Of a DNA stretch of 64,000 nt, positions 1-12,268 are shown one piece after another. Location of the stretch: positions 992,001-1,056,000 of the forward strand of contig JBLDXI010000016.1 of the NCBI GenBank assembly GCA_047495785.1, in the 5' to 3' direction. The notes under the pieces are model-generated. The model ran no database searches. It was not told where the DNA came from and saw nothing but the letters and a program-made list of their open reading frames with translations. A program made the translations under genes and the position numbers. The stretch is from Lepidodermella squamata (taxonomy: Eukaryota; Gastrotricha). How positions within the stretch are numbered: the stretch's first letter is position 1; each line of letters opens with the position of its first letter.

Positions 1-726
1 GCATCATCGCGCATGCGTTCAAAGTCCCTTTTTTATTATTTGATTTCGGTCAATTATTTTCAAGACGCTCATTACGAGCAATTAGCCAAAAGGTGAGGGC
101 TAAAAAGCAAAGGGAAATTTGCGTAACTATCAGCATTAGCCCAGTTTCATGCTCTATTCGAATAGCCTATCAGAAAAATCAAGTTTAATTGAAAATCCTT
201 TGAAAATCAAAAATTCAAAGGTAATTATTTATTGACACCTCAAAACCATTATTGAAGCCCTTGTGCCTCAAAACCCCGCCCTTTAACTTGAATAGGCGCC
301 TTTAAAACCCGAGAAATATTCCTGGATCTAAGTTGGTTTCATTTTCGAGTGAAAAATTGTGCAATCAACCCACCTGTGAGATTTTGCGTTTTTTAGCCCT
401 GTCTTCGAAAATCACCGATGATCGTTACTCGAATAGAATGTGAAACCAAAATCGATGATCTTGTTCTACCTGAGGTTCATGATCCTTTGATCGTTTCCTG
501 AATTTTGTGCGTAGAAGCAAAAGTAAGCGGACATGTGATGAAGTGTTTATACTAAACTAATGCTGCCATTTGATCATTTATTTCATTTTCCACGTGACTG
601 AAATAATGAAATGACTAAGCTATCAATGGGTAGTCAATTGAAAATGTGAGATGTTGATGGGCGTTAGGTTAAAATTAAAAACAGCATCGGGATCGAAAAG
701 ATTGAACCGAGTGGCCATAGTTTAAT
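1..726. other. Non-coding stretch downstream of the EF-hand-like gene
   Basis: No convincing coding sequence or RNA gene is seen. A minus-strand AATAAA (577-582), about 145 bases past the stop of the neighbouring minus-strand gene, could be its polyadenylation signal. Confidence 0.5.
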
Positions 727-2161
727 CTACCAGAGATTGTCGATTGGATGACGAGGAAGTGCTGGCGCCGCTAGGGCGCTTTTTACGACCGGCGGCCGAG
801 AATTATTAACAACGTGCTTCATTTCCCACTTGACCAGGTGCGGCATAGCGATCGGCTTCAAAAATTCGTAATAATTCACCATTCTGCAAAAAAATAAATA
901 AAAAATAAAAATAAAAATTCTACCTTAAAATAATTACGATTCGTTCGTAGGGCAAGCGTAACGTTTCGCCAACATTCTTAAATCGGCATTGCTAAATTCT
1001 GGCTGTAACTCTGCTAAGATAGATTTGAAAGCCTTCTCCGGAATCCGGCCGGTATTTGTCTTATCAAAAGCAACCATCTCCGATATAACATCGTCCAGCC
1101 TGTGTTCAAGTTTCTGCTTCAGTGAATTTTCCATCAACTCCTTCTCGCTGTTAAGCCGCTTTGAACGCACGAAAAAGTTGGAATCGCCCTTTTCGGGTCG
1201 GCGGAAGCGCATCGATGACGCGGGAACAACGCCGGCGATAAAACGCTGGTACTCGTGGAAATGAACCCAGCCTGATGTTGTTTTGCGTAAAACCAGCCAC
1301 AACGCCTCGAGAATTTCGTCATCCGGCTCGCAAATACCACCCTCACCATCGTAAATACTCTCGCGAGCATTCATCCTAAACAAATTCAAAATTATTTGAA
1401 AAAATTCAATTTCAAAATTCACCTGCGAAGCATTTCGATAAAAATTTCGTGGTTAATTCGTTGACAGTTGACTTCGTCAAGCCGTCGAAATTCCCGTTCC
1501 GCCTCTTCTAAACGAGCCGATAAATTTTTTCGAACAATTTTCAGGCTTTCGATGATTTTCGGATTTTCCCGGGCGAAGCGAGCTGTTTTAGACACCCTAC
1601 CAGCTCCTTCGTCGACCGGCCTTAAAGGCAGAGTTTTCGACGGATTGGCCAGTTCGAGATCGTCCTCACGTGATCGTTCATTTCGCAATGAAAATTTGTT
1701 CGGGGCCGGTAGATTGTTCACTGGAACCGGGTCGTGATAGCCGTAGAAAATTCCGCCCATGGCAGCCTTAAAAAAGAAAATTTCTCTCAATGTCCCACTC
1801 GAGTTACAGAAATGGAGAGGGCTCTTCAAAGAAATTTTCTCGTCTTGTTACTCAGGTGATACGAACTAAAGCAGGAAGTGGGCGGTTCGAGGTGTAAAAA
1901 GCATAAAACCTTGTAATTAGCTGCATTTCTCACAAAAATTTTGCCACCTATTGTTTCAATATAATTTTTTGCTTTTTTACTTACAAGCGATTGTTGCGGC
2001 AAGGAGGTTGACGGCACTGTAGTTTTTTGCCTCGGCGCCGGCATGCTTGGCATACCAAGGGTGAACAAGGGGTGTTCGTTGTATCGCCCTGATCCGTCAC
2101 CAGTCAGGTACCGGGTTCCAGACGACACTCGTTTTGATGCAAATTTATTCAAAGCCGCCAT
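727..2161 (-). CDS. EF-hand-like protein, four exons, 371 aa
   Basis: Exons on the minus strand are 2161-1985, 1766-1423, 1375-938 and 883-727. All junctions are GT/AG and rejoin one frame that ends at TAG (727-729). The model starts MAALNKFASK and ends HPIDNLW. Two EF-hand-like helix-loop-helix units are visible. One is near residues 150-175 (loop DEVNCQRINHEI). The other is in exon 3 (loop DKTNTGRIPEKA), followed by a pseudo-hand spanning the exon 3/4 junction (NADLRMLAKRYACPTNES then MVNYYEFL). Loop position 12 is not Glu in either, and the acidic positions are incomplete, so calcium binding is doubtful. The short STGTRYLTG-type N-terminus recalls ciliary/flagellar EF-hand proteins, but I cannot name the family. 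The overlapping reading frames that run through the introns are artefacts. Confidence 0.75.
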
Positions 2162-3447
2162 TTTTCTTAGCCTCGAAACTTGTAAACTGCCTGATTTCTT
2201 TTCACTCTTTGTACAGTTGAGAGCTAATACCTCTCAAGAGAGACACATTTTAGCGCGGCTTCTGCTTTTCATAGGTAACCAAGGCCCGGCGGGAGATCGG
2301 CATTCATAGCGGCTCTTTTTATCCAGTGCACTCAGTCCCGACGCGTCGCTTCAATCAAAAAATACAGCTGCGACATTCGAGAGGTGAAAAAACTGCGGCG
2401 GTGACCTCAAAGCAATAGCAAGTGACAAGTTTTTTTTAACAATTTATTGCACATCACGGCGAATATTTGCTTTTAAAATTGTATAATGAAAGCTCAATGA
2501 TGATGATGATGATGATGACGTGAAATTAATCGGAAAAACGGCTGCGCATTGATATTTTATATTTACATCAAGTAGAGGTGACAAAATCTATTAGCGCACA
2601 CTATTGTTGCGTTCCGCGCACTGGTTTTCGATTTTATGCGCGCGCGCGCGCACACAACTTTTTTAAGGTTGATTTTATTAAAATTTTGTTTACTCACGTT
2701 GATTTTTATTAAATTCTGCATGTTCTCACTCACTCAGTAATAGGCCATGATGTCAAGGCGAGTTATAAAAAGGCGATATCTCTCGCGAAGCACAGCTGAT
2801 ATGTGTTATTTAACGCTGCTGAATGTAAATACAACACTCGAGAGGGTTATTTGCTGAAAGATGACATTTTTACCGGTCATCTCAGCTGTTTTAAGGAGGT
2901 TCGATGGCTGCTGGCAAATAATCGCAACGCGACTTGTTTTACAACTGAGACAAAGGCCTGAACAACGCGACGGCTTGTCAAGAGGTTGTCTCAGCCCCGC
3001 CCGTCCGTCATCAACAGGCTCGGTGTTTAATCCAGCCGACCCACCGGCTATAATTACGCGGGTTATTAACCGCATTTACCTAGGCTACCGGCTTGCGGTT
3101 GGTATTATTTGCTTGGCTTGAGGAGAAGCGCTAAAAACAAACGCGAGCGAGCGCGCGCCCACAGTTTTTCTGATGTGCAGAACACGGCCAATTATACACA
3201 GCTGAACAAACGATAAACACAGGAGACAAGTGCCGGCGAAGTGTGTGCGATTGCCGCGGCCATCTCGACGTGTTTTGCACAAGACACAGCCGCCTAATTC
3301 GGCCACACTAATATTTTTATTGCTTGCCTGACCCAGACGCGAAGAACCAGCCAGCTTCATGACTCCCGCGCACGTGGCCGGCTTTATTTCTCTCTCATTA
3401 TCGCTGCTCATTATCACTAAAACAGCCACCTTATTATTTAGGAGAAA
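2162..3447. other. Intergenic region between divergent genes
   Basis: It separates a minus-strand and a plus-strand gene, so it should hold both promoters. Visible simple sequence: a GAT run near 2497-2520 and a CG-rich dinucleotide run near 2638-2654. A splice-acceptor-like TTATTTAG ends at 3441, six bases before the receptor ATG. No coding region is supported. Confidence 0.45.
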
Positions 3448-5035
3448 ATGCGCTTAATTATACCGCTTTTTATACTACCGATTTTCGCAAGTGCTGAAAG
3501 TATTCCAGGTAAATTTCCTTCGCATAATAATTTTGTTCTAATTTTAAGAATTTTCGCAGAAATCCCTTACGAAAAACAGCTAATTCAACGCATTCATGGG
3601 CAATACCTAAAAATTGGTCGATCTGGTCGGCCTTTATTATTTCAGTAATTTTTAAAATAATTAAATTAATTTTTATCAATTTTATCATTTTTTCAGTAAC
3701 GATACTTTTCGACTTGAATTCACGCTATCACTGGTGAAAATCATCGATTTGAACGAGGATGAGCAAGCGTTATCTTCAGTTATTTGGTCTCGTCACAAGT
3801 GGAAGGACCCGTTCCTTACCTGGAACCCGCGTGACTTCGGAGGTATCAAAACCGTCCGTGTTCCGGTCAATTCAATCTGGAAGCCTGATTTCATCCTATA
3901 CAACAAGTAATAATCGATAAAATTAGAAAACTTTAGCTAACATTAAAATAAATTCCCCAGCTTGGATGATCAGACTACAATGCGAGATTCAGATGATGCC
4001 GTAGCCATGGCGTGGGTCCACTCAGATGGTACGGTTATCTGGATCCCGCCTAATGTCTACAAGAGCCAATGCGACGATCACTTCGACTCGACTAATTTCC
4101 CATACGACGAGCCGCAATGTTCGTTCAAATTCGGTTCATGGGCCTGGGAAGCCAAGGCATTTGACCCCTCGTTTTCGGACGACATTGCTGACATCTCCCT
4201 CACGCCGTACATCGCCTCGCAACGTTGGGAATTAGTCGGACACTGGGCTCGCAAAAATGTTGCCTATTATTCCTGCTGCCCGGATACTCCCTTCTCCGAC
4301 CTTACTTACACGCTGAAATTGCGACGAGGCAATATCGAATTCTATCAAAGAATTCTTCTTTGGGTAACTAGAATAATTTTTCTCGAAAATTTAATTTATT
4401 TTGAATTTTTAGCCGGTGGTCTTGTTAGTCCTTCTAACCGTTGTGCCATTTTTGCTGCCCGCAAATTCGAAATCGAAAGTGCTGGTAGCCAGCGCTGTTT
4501 TCATAGCCTTCTTCCTTTATGCCTTCGTCATGTCCGATATGGTTGGTTCGGCGGCTAAAAACGCGTCGAACGGCGCCCCGAAAATCGTCATGTGCTTCTG
4601 CCTTGGCAGTCTATTAGCTGCTTTCTCAGCCTTCTTCAGCGCCTTAATCCGCGACTCGTACGCCTGCTCCGGCGAAGCCCCGGCTATCGTGAAAAAGGTG
4701 GGAATTTTAGTCGAAAAATCAAAGAAATTTTACGTAATTTATTCCAGATTTTTATCGATATTTTGGGCTCGATTTTCCTGTGTTCCTTCCTCGGTAAAAT
4801 TGGGAAGAAGCCGGCTGCTCAGGCTGGGGCAACGGCAGTGGCTGCTGATGGCGCTGAAACTTCGTTCATAAAATCGGCCGATGAAGAACCCGTTGTTGTT
4901 ACGAAGAAGTGTTGTCTGGACGGACTCAGCGATGGCAAATTGATCGCAATCGTACTCAACAGACTGTTTTTCGTGTTATTTACCATCGCAGCTGTTGCCA
5001 CCCTGGTTTGCTACCTGCCGCGCCAAACAGCTTGA
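3448..5035 (+). CDS. Nicotinic acetylcholine receptor-like subunit, alpha type, six exons, 443 aa
   Basis: Exons are 3448-3508, 3560-3644, 3697-3906, 3961-4363, 4413-4697 and 4748-5035. All introns are 48-54 bases and rejoin one frame. A signal peptide (MRLIIPLFILPIFASA) precedes a Cys-loop receptor ligand-binding domain with the loop-A motif WKPDFILYNN, a Cys loop ending NFPYDEPQC, and the vicinal cysteines YYSCCPDTPF that define alpha subunits. M1 begins RILLWPVVLL and spans the exon 4/5 junction. M2, M3, a short intracellular loop and M4 (NRLFFVLFTIAAVATLVCYL) follow. Oddities: the Cys loop holds 15 residues between its cysteines instead of 13. The residues before M2 read NSKSKV rather than the usual GEK, so the Glu of the intermediate ring is absent. 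Expected at the surface of nerve or muscle cells; ligand and ion preference cannot be read. Confidence 0.87.
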
Positions 5036-6742
5036 ATCAGCAATCTTCCTTAATTTTTTTTTTAAATTCGACAATCACATGAGAACTTCTATTTATTGCG
5101 GGTATTATTGGTATATAAATTAACGACGGTTTTAAATTTTATGAGAATTAATTTTGGTAAAATACTACCTCTGTATCACCTTAATTTTTATTTACCTGAA
5201 CAACTTCTCGACCTTCTATTAGTTTCTACATAATATACTTATATAGTGTAATATGGCCTGATTTTATTGTGCAATTTTATGGTTGTTTAGTTGCAAAAAC
5301 TCATGATGTTCGAGCAATAATAAACTGAATTGAGAGGTTTTGGGACAAAAATACATCAAAAGGTGACTTTTGCGAGCGAATAATCACGCAAGTTTTGTTG
5401 TGTTGACTTGATTGATAAACAAATTTCAAGAAAATAATACTTCACAGCCGGAACAAAATATTTGACATTTTTTTCACGCGCGATCAGACGGAAATGTTCC
5501 AATTTTATAATCAACTTGCGCCTATGAAAAGGCGAGCGCGAGAATAACGGAAATACTCATTTAAGCGCAGGAGGGCGCGTAAAAATATTATAGAAAAAAT
5601 AAGCAATAACTCCGCCTTTGAATAAACAGGTATTTTCTGCGTGACCGCTCGCCTCTGATGGTTGTTATTATCGCGCCTGGCCGCAATTTAGCTCAATGCC
5701 TTTAAACTAAAAAAAGGTGCGCATTATAAATTTCAAAGTTTCGCACTGCAATTTCGCTATTTTTCTGCGGCGTATGAATAAGACGAGGTGATGCTTCGTT
5801 TGTTTTTATGAATATAATCACGCTTGATTTATCGCCTTTTTGTTTTTCAAGCTGAAAGGAGGATCATTTTTAAACAAAATTATATCGCAGCTTTTTAGCG
5901 GCCTGTTGAGAAAAAGTTGGTCTAGAGTGATAATCGCATTGTTTTTCGCCAACAATCAAAAGGTTGATATAACGTGCGTAACATGTTGATCGTTTAAAAA
6001 TAGGCCTTTTGACATTATTTTGTTCGCGTTTTCCTCTCACAAATAGCCGGCACAATTCTATAGGGGTGGGGGTTAGGAAAATGGCTGCATTAAGTGATAC
6101 TTGTGTTTTATCTCTCATCTTACATCAGGCTGCTTGTTCAATCTCAAAAAGCGGGCGAAAAATTTCATTAAAAAAATGCTTAAATAACGGCGCGCGTAAC
6201 ACGCAACGCGAGCAACGTGTCGTTTTCAACTTTTTAAAATCTTACTTTCATGATATTATTTAATCGCGCGTTATATGATGAAAATCTGGCGACGCACTTG
6301 CTGACCTGTGCAGCATTATTACAAGCCGCTTTTAGTATCATCATTTATTATTATTGCTAGATGCGCGCGCGCGGTCAGGTTACAAGTGTTCTAGCATTTT
6401 CTTGCCGAGATTCTCGTTATTATTTTTCAACCACTGCACCACTTGATTTTTTGCGCCACCGCCGCTGCCTGCGCTCGCAACGAATTTTTATTATACACTC
6501 GTGTTTAAGGTAGCTCAATTTAAAAACTTGCGGTTTTTATATATCATAAACAGGATCCTTAAATGTTTTGCATATGCGCAAGGTATATTAAAACGGCGAT
6601 GATGAATGGTAGCAATTTACTACAACAAACAAAGATAACAATAGCGCGGCGATGATATGTTCCCGGAAAAACTGATATAATCATAATCTCGCGAAAAATT
6701 AACTTCAACCTCATTTTTCAGGTGGATATTATTTATTGAATT
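5036..6742. other. 3' UTR of the receptor gene and upstream region of the first galaxin-like gene
   Basis: AATAAA at 5319-5324 lies about 285 bases after the receptor stop and is a plausible polyadenylation signal. The remainder is A/T-rich with CG-rich patches (for example 6361-6373) and no coherent reading frame. A strong acceptor-like ATTTTTCAG ends at 6721, 21 bases before the next ATG. Confidence 0.45.
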
Positions 6743-8686
6743 ATGAAATATTCGCTGTTGGTCTTCAGCTATCAGCTGATAGCTCAAGCCTCTGCCTTTT
6801 TCTGGGGTGAGTTTATTGCTTAAAATATAAAGCTAACAGTTTCATTTTCCAATATTGCCATGAAATGATTTTTTCCAAGGTCCTCCGTACAATCCAGAAC
6901 TCTTTTTTAAGAGTAAGCTTCCACATCATTCGAGATCACTAGATCATTTATTGTCTATATAATTTCCTCAAAATTAATTTTGGTTCATTATTAGATGAAA
7001 AATAGGCTCAAAGAAATATTCCAGCCGCCTTAATTTTATTTAATCGATTTCATTTTTTACAGATCGAAATGCAGGCAATGGATTTTTCAATGGGATTACC
7101 GATGAGCTATTCCCCCAGGAACCTTTCCAGCAACCCTCATTCTACTACCAATCAGACACGAGAGTCACGAATGATAACGTCAACTCGCCTCCGATTATCG
7201 ACCTCAAACAAGCTGAGCCTAAGGTGCAAGCGACCCGAAATGCGAGGCCGGGCGGGTCGATTCTGCCTGGCAATATCTTCCAGCCTGGAATGAAATTGGC
7301 CCAGCAATTAGCACCGGTATTGCCAGTACCCGGTTCTCAACAACAGGCCTCTGAGCTAGTTTTACCGCTTTCGAACCCTCAGCCTACAGTGTATGGGCCG
7401 CTGCCGGATGGCGGTTCCATTTGCCCGGCCGGTTTTCTATGCTGTGATAACGGAGCTGTCTATCGCAATTCTTTCAAGTTGCTGTCGTGCTGTGCCGAGA
7501 ATTCGTTCGATATGCGATTTGAGGCGTGTAACAACGGCGCTGTTGCGCCGCTTCACCCCGGCTCCCCGCCACTCACCCCGGCCGAACGCCTGACGCATAT
7601 CACGTGCGGCGGGAAGCTGTACTTTGGACCGAATGCACTTCGCTGCTGTAACGGGACATTTTACGATTCGACGAAATACGTCTGTTCCATGGGACTGGTG
7701 AGTCGAAATAAATATACGCAAAATTGTAGTCGAAAATGAGGCTATAGAATTAGGAATCAGGTAAAATGATGAACTGTCTTTCGGACTTTAGATCCAGCAA
7801 TTATGGCTCAATGTGAGTTGAGGAAGTTGAAGCATGGTGTTCCAAAAATACACCTGTATATAGTTTATTGCGCAATTTTCGATAAATCACTTTGATTTTT
7901 TAATTTTTTTTCTCATTATTTCTTTCAAAGTATTTTTAATTATTTTTACGAAATTATAGGATCGAGAATAATTTATTTAATTTTTTTTTTTGCTTTATTT
8001 TAACTTGTTCTATTTTTTTTTATTGCGATCTTGGCGATCTTCAAATCGAACATTCAATAGGCATAAATTTACCAGTAAATTTATTTCAATTTATTTTAAT
8101 CAAATTAGGAAATTATGATAATTGATGACTAAAATTGGTGTAATCAAATTTGATTTTCAAAATTTTGAATTTTTTTATTGCGAAGCGCGGATTTATTTTG
8201 ATAATATATTTCGCGAACTATTTTTTTGCGCGCTCATTTTTTCGGCTGACATTTGTTTGGATTTTCTGTTATTTTCAGCCGCGACAGCCCGAATTATGGT
8301 CCGACGTATCTTACGCGTCAAAGGCAACTAAGGAAGAACTGTTCGATCTACCGGACATGTCGGCTGGCCCGAACGGTCCGCAGTACGTCGTCTGCGAAAT
8401 CTATCGCTACAAACTATCTCCCCGCGATCTGTTAAGTTGGGGCTGTTGCGGCGCGCAAATTTACAATTTCAAGCGCGAAAACTGTACGGCCGGCGAAATT
8501 GTTCCGCAACGGTCGCTGAGCCGCCAGAAATCGATACCCATCGGCGAGTTGATGGTCTACTGCAGCGGTGGCGTTCAACATTGGGTTCAGCCGGCGACTC
8601 TGGCCCAAGTCAGGTGTTGCGGCTCTCGGCTATGTCCGATCTATTCTCGGCAACCGCTCGATAAAAATAACAACACCTTGAGCTAA
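6743..8686 (+). CDS. Galaxin-like secreted cysteine-rich protein 1, three exons, 368 aa
   Basis: Exons are 6743-6806, 7063-7697 and 8279-8686. Exon 1 encodes a signal peptide ending SAFFWG and joins exon 2 in phase 1. A Gln/Pro/Asn-rich linker (about residues 22-125) is followed by cysteine-paired repeats: CPAGFLCCDNGAVYRN, then LLSCC, LRCCNGTFYDSTKYVC, LSWGCCGAQIYNF and VRCCGSRLCP. The recurring CC-x-G-x-x-Y pattern matches galaxin-type repeats first known from coral skeleton matrix and also found in nematode secreted proteins. Function here is unknown; an extracellular matrix or cuticle role is an inference. The two paralogues at 25234 and 31982 share exon 1 phase, repeat order and the Ala-Phe-Phe-Trp or similar signal exon. 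Unlike them, exon 3 here is not interrupted by further introns. AATAAA lies at 8869-8874. Confidence 0.85.
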
Positions 8687-9682
8687 CTTCTGAAAATCTA
8701 CGCTTGAATAGCCTAATTATAGAATCAACAGAGCGCAAAGAAATGAAATCGAAGTGATATTGGCGAAATTCAATGTTATACTACTATATCATTTAAAATT
8801 ATATTGCTACCTCATCCTCGCGAATTCATGATCTTGTTATTGTTGTACTGTTGTTCCAACAATTTTTGAATAAAAAACTGTCGATTGGCGAACGGTTTTC
8901 AAGGTTGGAAATTTCGGTTTTGCTTGGCTGCACATTCACTGAACCTTTCACTCGCTCACTGAAATTTAGAGTTTCATGTTTCATCTTGTCATGTCTGACC
9001 GACAGATCTTCATATTACGATGAGCAGTAAGTTACAGAGTTATGCTTCACTCTTCTTAGCGTAGATATCGATTCCAAGTATCGAATATCGATTTCGCAAA
9101 TCAGTGATTTTTCCGATATCTTAGAGCTTTAGCGAAAATACAAAATCCAAGGGTCATGACAGCCAAAATCGCCAAAATCAGAAATATTTACCGTCAGGAC
9201 GCTAAAGTATTATTATTTGGAACCTAATTTTTAGCTAAAAACGGACAATTAAGTATTTGGCAGACAAAATTATTACATAATAGTGATTTTAGCCTGAATT
9301 TTTATTATGAATTGTCGCTATTTACTGTGATGCGTAGAATGTAGAGAATTTCGCACCTTAAATCATGACAAATACAAATGGGCACGTGCTCAATTGAAAC
9401 GCCAAGTCATTCATTTTTTGAAAAAATCATAAACGGGAGCAGATTCGTTCAGTGTATTAAACAGGGGTGTAGATCCGGACAGCCCTGTTGCTGGGAAATT
9501 TGTTTTTTTTTCAGTTGTTTTGGGAAGTTTTTAAGCCTCCTAATAGGAAAATTTCAGTTTCCTGCCGGGAAGGCCTGTAGATTCTACACACCTGGTATTA
9601 AAGCCAAAAATTCAAGTTAAAAATTTGAGATATATTTTCGGAAGATAGCCTTTTTACCGTTATTATATTGAAAAATTTACGA
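8687..9682. other. Intergenic region with a short dispersed repeat
   Basis: It holds the 3' UTR of the galaxin-like gene and one copy of the GATATCGATT...CCGATATC repeat (9064-9120). Nothing else is recognisable. A short reading frame at 9378-9620 has no coding character. Confidence 0.4.
9064..9120 (+). repeat. Short dispersed repeat (GATATCG family), copy 1
   Basis: It begins GATATCGATTCCAAGTATCG and ends TCAGTGATTTTTCCGATATC. Related copies lie at 25864-25917 (opposite strand) and 58394-58443. The inverted GATATCG/CGATATC ends suggest a small foldback or MITE-derived unit. Confidence 0.6.
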
Positions 9683-11447
9683 ATGACTTTCGAGCCCAAA
9701 AAGGTTCAGCCATTAACTGGAATCTTTTTTACTATTTCCGCTTTGTTATGCCTCATCATCATTTCTCAACAACCGTTTCTTTCCGCGTATTTCAATCGCT
9801 TTAATTACTGGTCGAAGCTGATCGATGCCGCCCCTCATAAAAGGCTGACAACGCCTCGCTTCAGATCGAACGATGAATTTGCAGCATGTCGCAAAGCTTT
9901 CGAGGACGATATCAACGACAAACAGCTGTATATGATCTCGCCCCGTTTGCCCATACCCGGAAGCTTGTTCCTGAAAAACGAACTAATTTCATCAAACAGC
10001 CGCTCATCACCTGAAGAAGCTAAGTTCCTTTACGTTATTTTGCTCGCGTTAATGGTGGATCCTAAGCTGAACGAAGATCCTAGACGCAACGTCAGCGCTT
10101 CGAAGAATAATAAGAAAAAGAACTGGAAATTCGATTCCCCACATCATTTCGACGACTACAACGATTGGCTAGACACTACATTTGTTGTCCAATTACCAAA
10201 TTTATCAAACAGCACTTGCCAAAGTATCAAGGGTCGAAATGAAACCGGCGACAGTGAAAGATGGACAATCGTGTTGAAGTGTCCGATTGCCGGTGAGATC
10301 AACGAGCCGGCGGGAAATGGATCCTATTTGATGGTCAATTTAACGTCCCCACAACGGCCAGAGTTCGACCAAGTCGGGCGAAATTTGCGAGTCTGCAATT
10401 TTGACCTGCCGGAAAGAGACAGGCAGTACAAACTAGCGGCTTGCACGATGACGGCGCACAATCATTTCGACCGGCTGCCCGAATGGATTGAGTATCATCG
10501 ATTGATCGGTTTCGAATATTTCGTCATCTATATCAATCAGAAGAACTTGAATAGATACAAGAAGCTTCTAGGTAGGTATTTCTGATAATGGGAATACTAA
10601 TTAAATTAAACAATATAAATTTCAAATTTATTTTCAAAAAATTCAACAATTCAACAATTTGAAAAAAAAATTAGAAAATATAAATTTAAATTAAAAAAAA
10701 TGTATAAGTTTAAAAATTCAACTTCAAATTTGAAAAATTAATTTTTTTAATTTGTTCTGATTTTTAATGATTTTAACGAATGTTTTTACAGATGTTTACA
10801 TCAACAAGTTGAAGGTGGTTACCTTGGCGACGTTTTTCATCGATGCGCCCGTTCAGTCGCCGGATCAATTTGTCCAACCAGGATTGCAAAACGACTGTTT
10901 GTATCGATTGAAAGGGCGTGTCGATTACATCGGCATGCATGACGACGACGAATTTTTCCACTACTACCCGTCAAAGTCCCAACCGAGCAACTACGATTCT
11001 TTGATCGAGTTTTTAGATGAGTCGCATCGAAAAAATGCGACAACAGGCGGCTGGGCGTTTTACTCTTGGTTTTTCGGTTTTTCCCACCGGAAGCAGTGTG
11101 ACTTTTCGCCGCCTAATACTACGCTCGTGTATACCCGGCTCATGTCGATGAGGAAACGAGCGATTTTGCCGCACACTGCTGGGCGATTCAAGCATATCAT
11201 TCGAACGGATAACGTCGATTATTTTTGTGTACATGTCATAGCAGACGGCGGGCCGAGCGAGATGCTAGATCCTTATGATGTCGGACGGCTGGTTCACTAC
11301 CGCATTCCTTACATCGAGGGCTTCCAATTTCAATTTCGGAAAAAGAGGCTTGTCACGGCCAATTCAATGGCTGAAGAATATGGCCAGGCAGTAGTGGAGC
11401 GGCTAAATAAACTCGGCTATAACTACTCTAACAAATCGGCTTGCTAG
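9683..11447 (+). CDS. GT92 (DUF23) family glycosyltransferase, two exons, 514 aa
   Basis: Exons are 9683-10571 and 10792-11447, joined in phase 1 (LL-D-VYINKL). I chose ATG 9683; the frame is open 15 bases further upstream but only from a TTG. A single N-terminal hydrophobic segment (about residues 12-30, TGIFFTISALLCLIIISQ) without a cleavage site indicates a type II Golgi membrane protein. A stem region follows, then the catalytic region: YKLAACTMTAHNHFDRLPEW, then EYHRLIGFEYFVIYIN, and MHDDDEFF at about residues 346-352 as the DxD-type metal/nucleotide-sugar site. GT92 enzymes include galactosyltransferases acting on fucose of N-glycan cores; the acceptor here is unknown. The family is expanded in nematodes. 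AATAAA follows at 11495-11500. Confidence 0.85.
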
Positions 11448-12268
11448 TTGCAGCAAATCAAAGAATGAATGATTAATTTTTGAAAGAAAAAAATAATAAA
11501 AATATTATCGTAAATTCTTGATCCCTTCGTTGATGAAAAAATTCAATGAAAAAATAGGTCCTATGTCTTGAGAGCACGCGATCTAAGAGCAACAATTTAG
11601 GAGCGGCGCAAATTATTTTGTCTTTTCGAGATAAATCGAAACGCGCATTTTTCCAACTTTGAGAGTCGAGTAGATTACACCAGTCAAATTTGTCACCGAT
11701 GCCGAGGACCCCGCAATTCACCCCGCTCTTTCAAATGGCGCTATTGTTTCCTTGTAGAATTCGTACTTGAACGTGTTTTGCGGGAGTCTCGGGTTCGATT
11801 CTCTGCGGCGGCGACATTTTCAATGCCGGGATTTTCAATTTTTATATTTTTATTTTATCATTTCGAGGCCTGATGAATCCATTTGCTAAGTTTCAGCTCA
11901 TCTTTTCGGTGTCAAGGAAGTTTAATCAAGGGATGAATTTGCGCTTTTCAGCGTGCATATTGGCTATGAATATTTAAAAAAATGGTTCTGCTGTTAAGAA
12001 ATAACATTACCAACCTTTTTGAAATTTTGCAAAGTGAGATTTTCGGTAATTAAAAATCCCCAAGCGTTACCTGTTGAATATCAAGAATGGGCGCTAAAAG
12101 AGATTAGGTTATCAGCCGTGCCTATGAAATACCGGCGTCATATGACAAGGAAACATGTCCAAAAACATCTGTGGTACAAGCAATTTTTATGCATAAATCC
12201 ATTTTTATTAGGTAAATATAAGCCTCAAGGCATAAGTTCAGTAAAAAAATGGCGTGTTGAAATGGCAA
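11448..12268. other. Convergent intergenic region
   Basis: It lies between the 3' ends of the GT92 gene and the minus-strand PLC-like pseudogene. Apart from the AATAAA at 11495-11500, I see no RNA gene, repeat or supported coding sequence. Confidence 0.4.

Noticed and set aside
3085-3429. 114-codon minus-strand frame upstream of the receptor gene
   Set aside because: No domain or start context; it overlaps the promoter region of the plus-strand gene.
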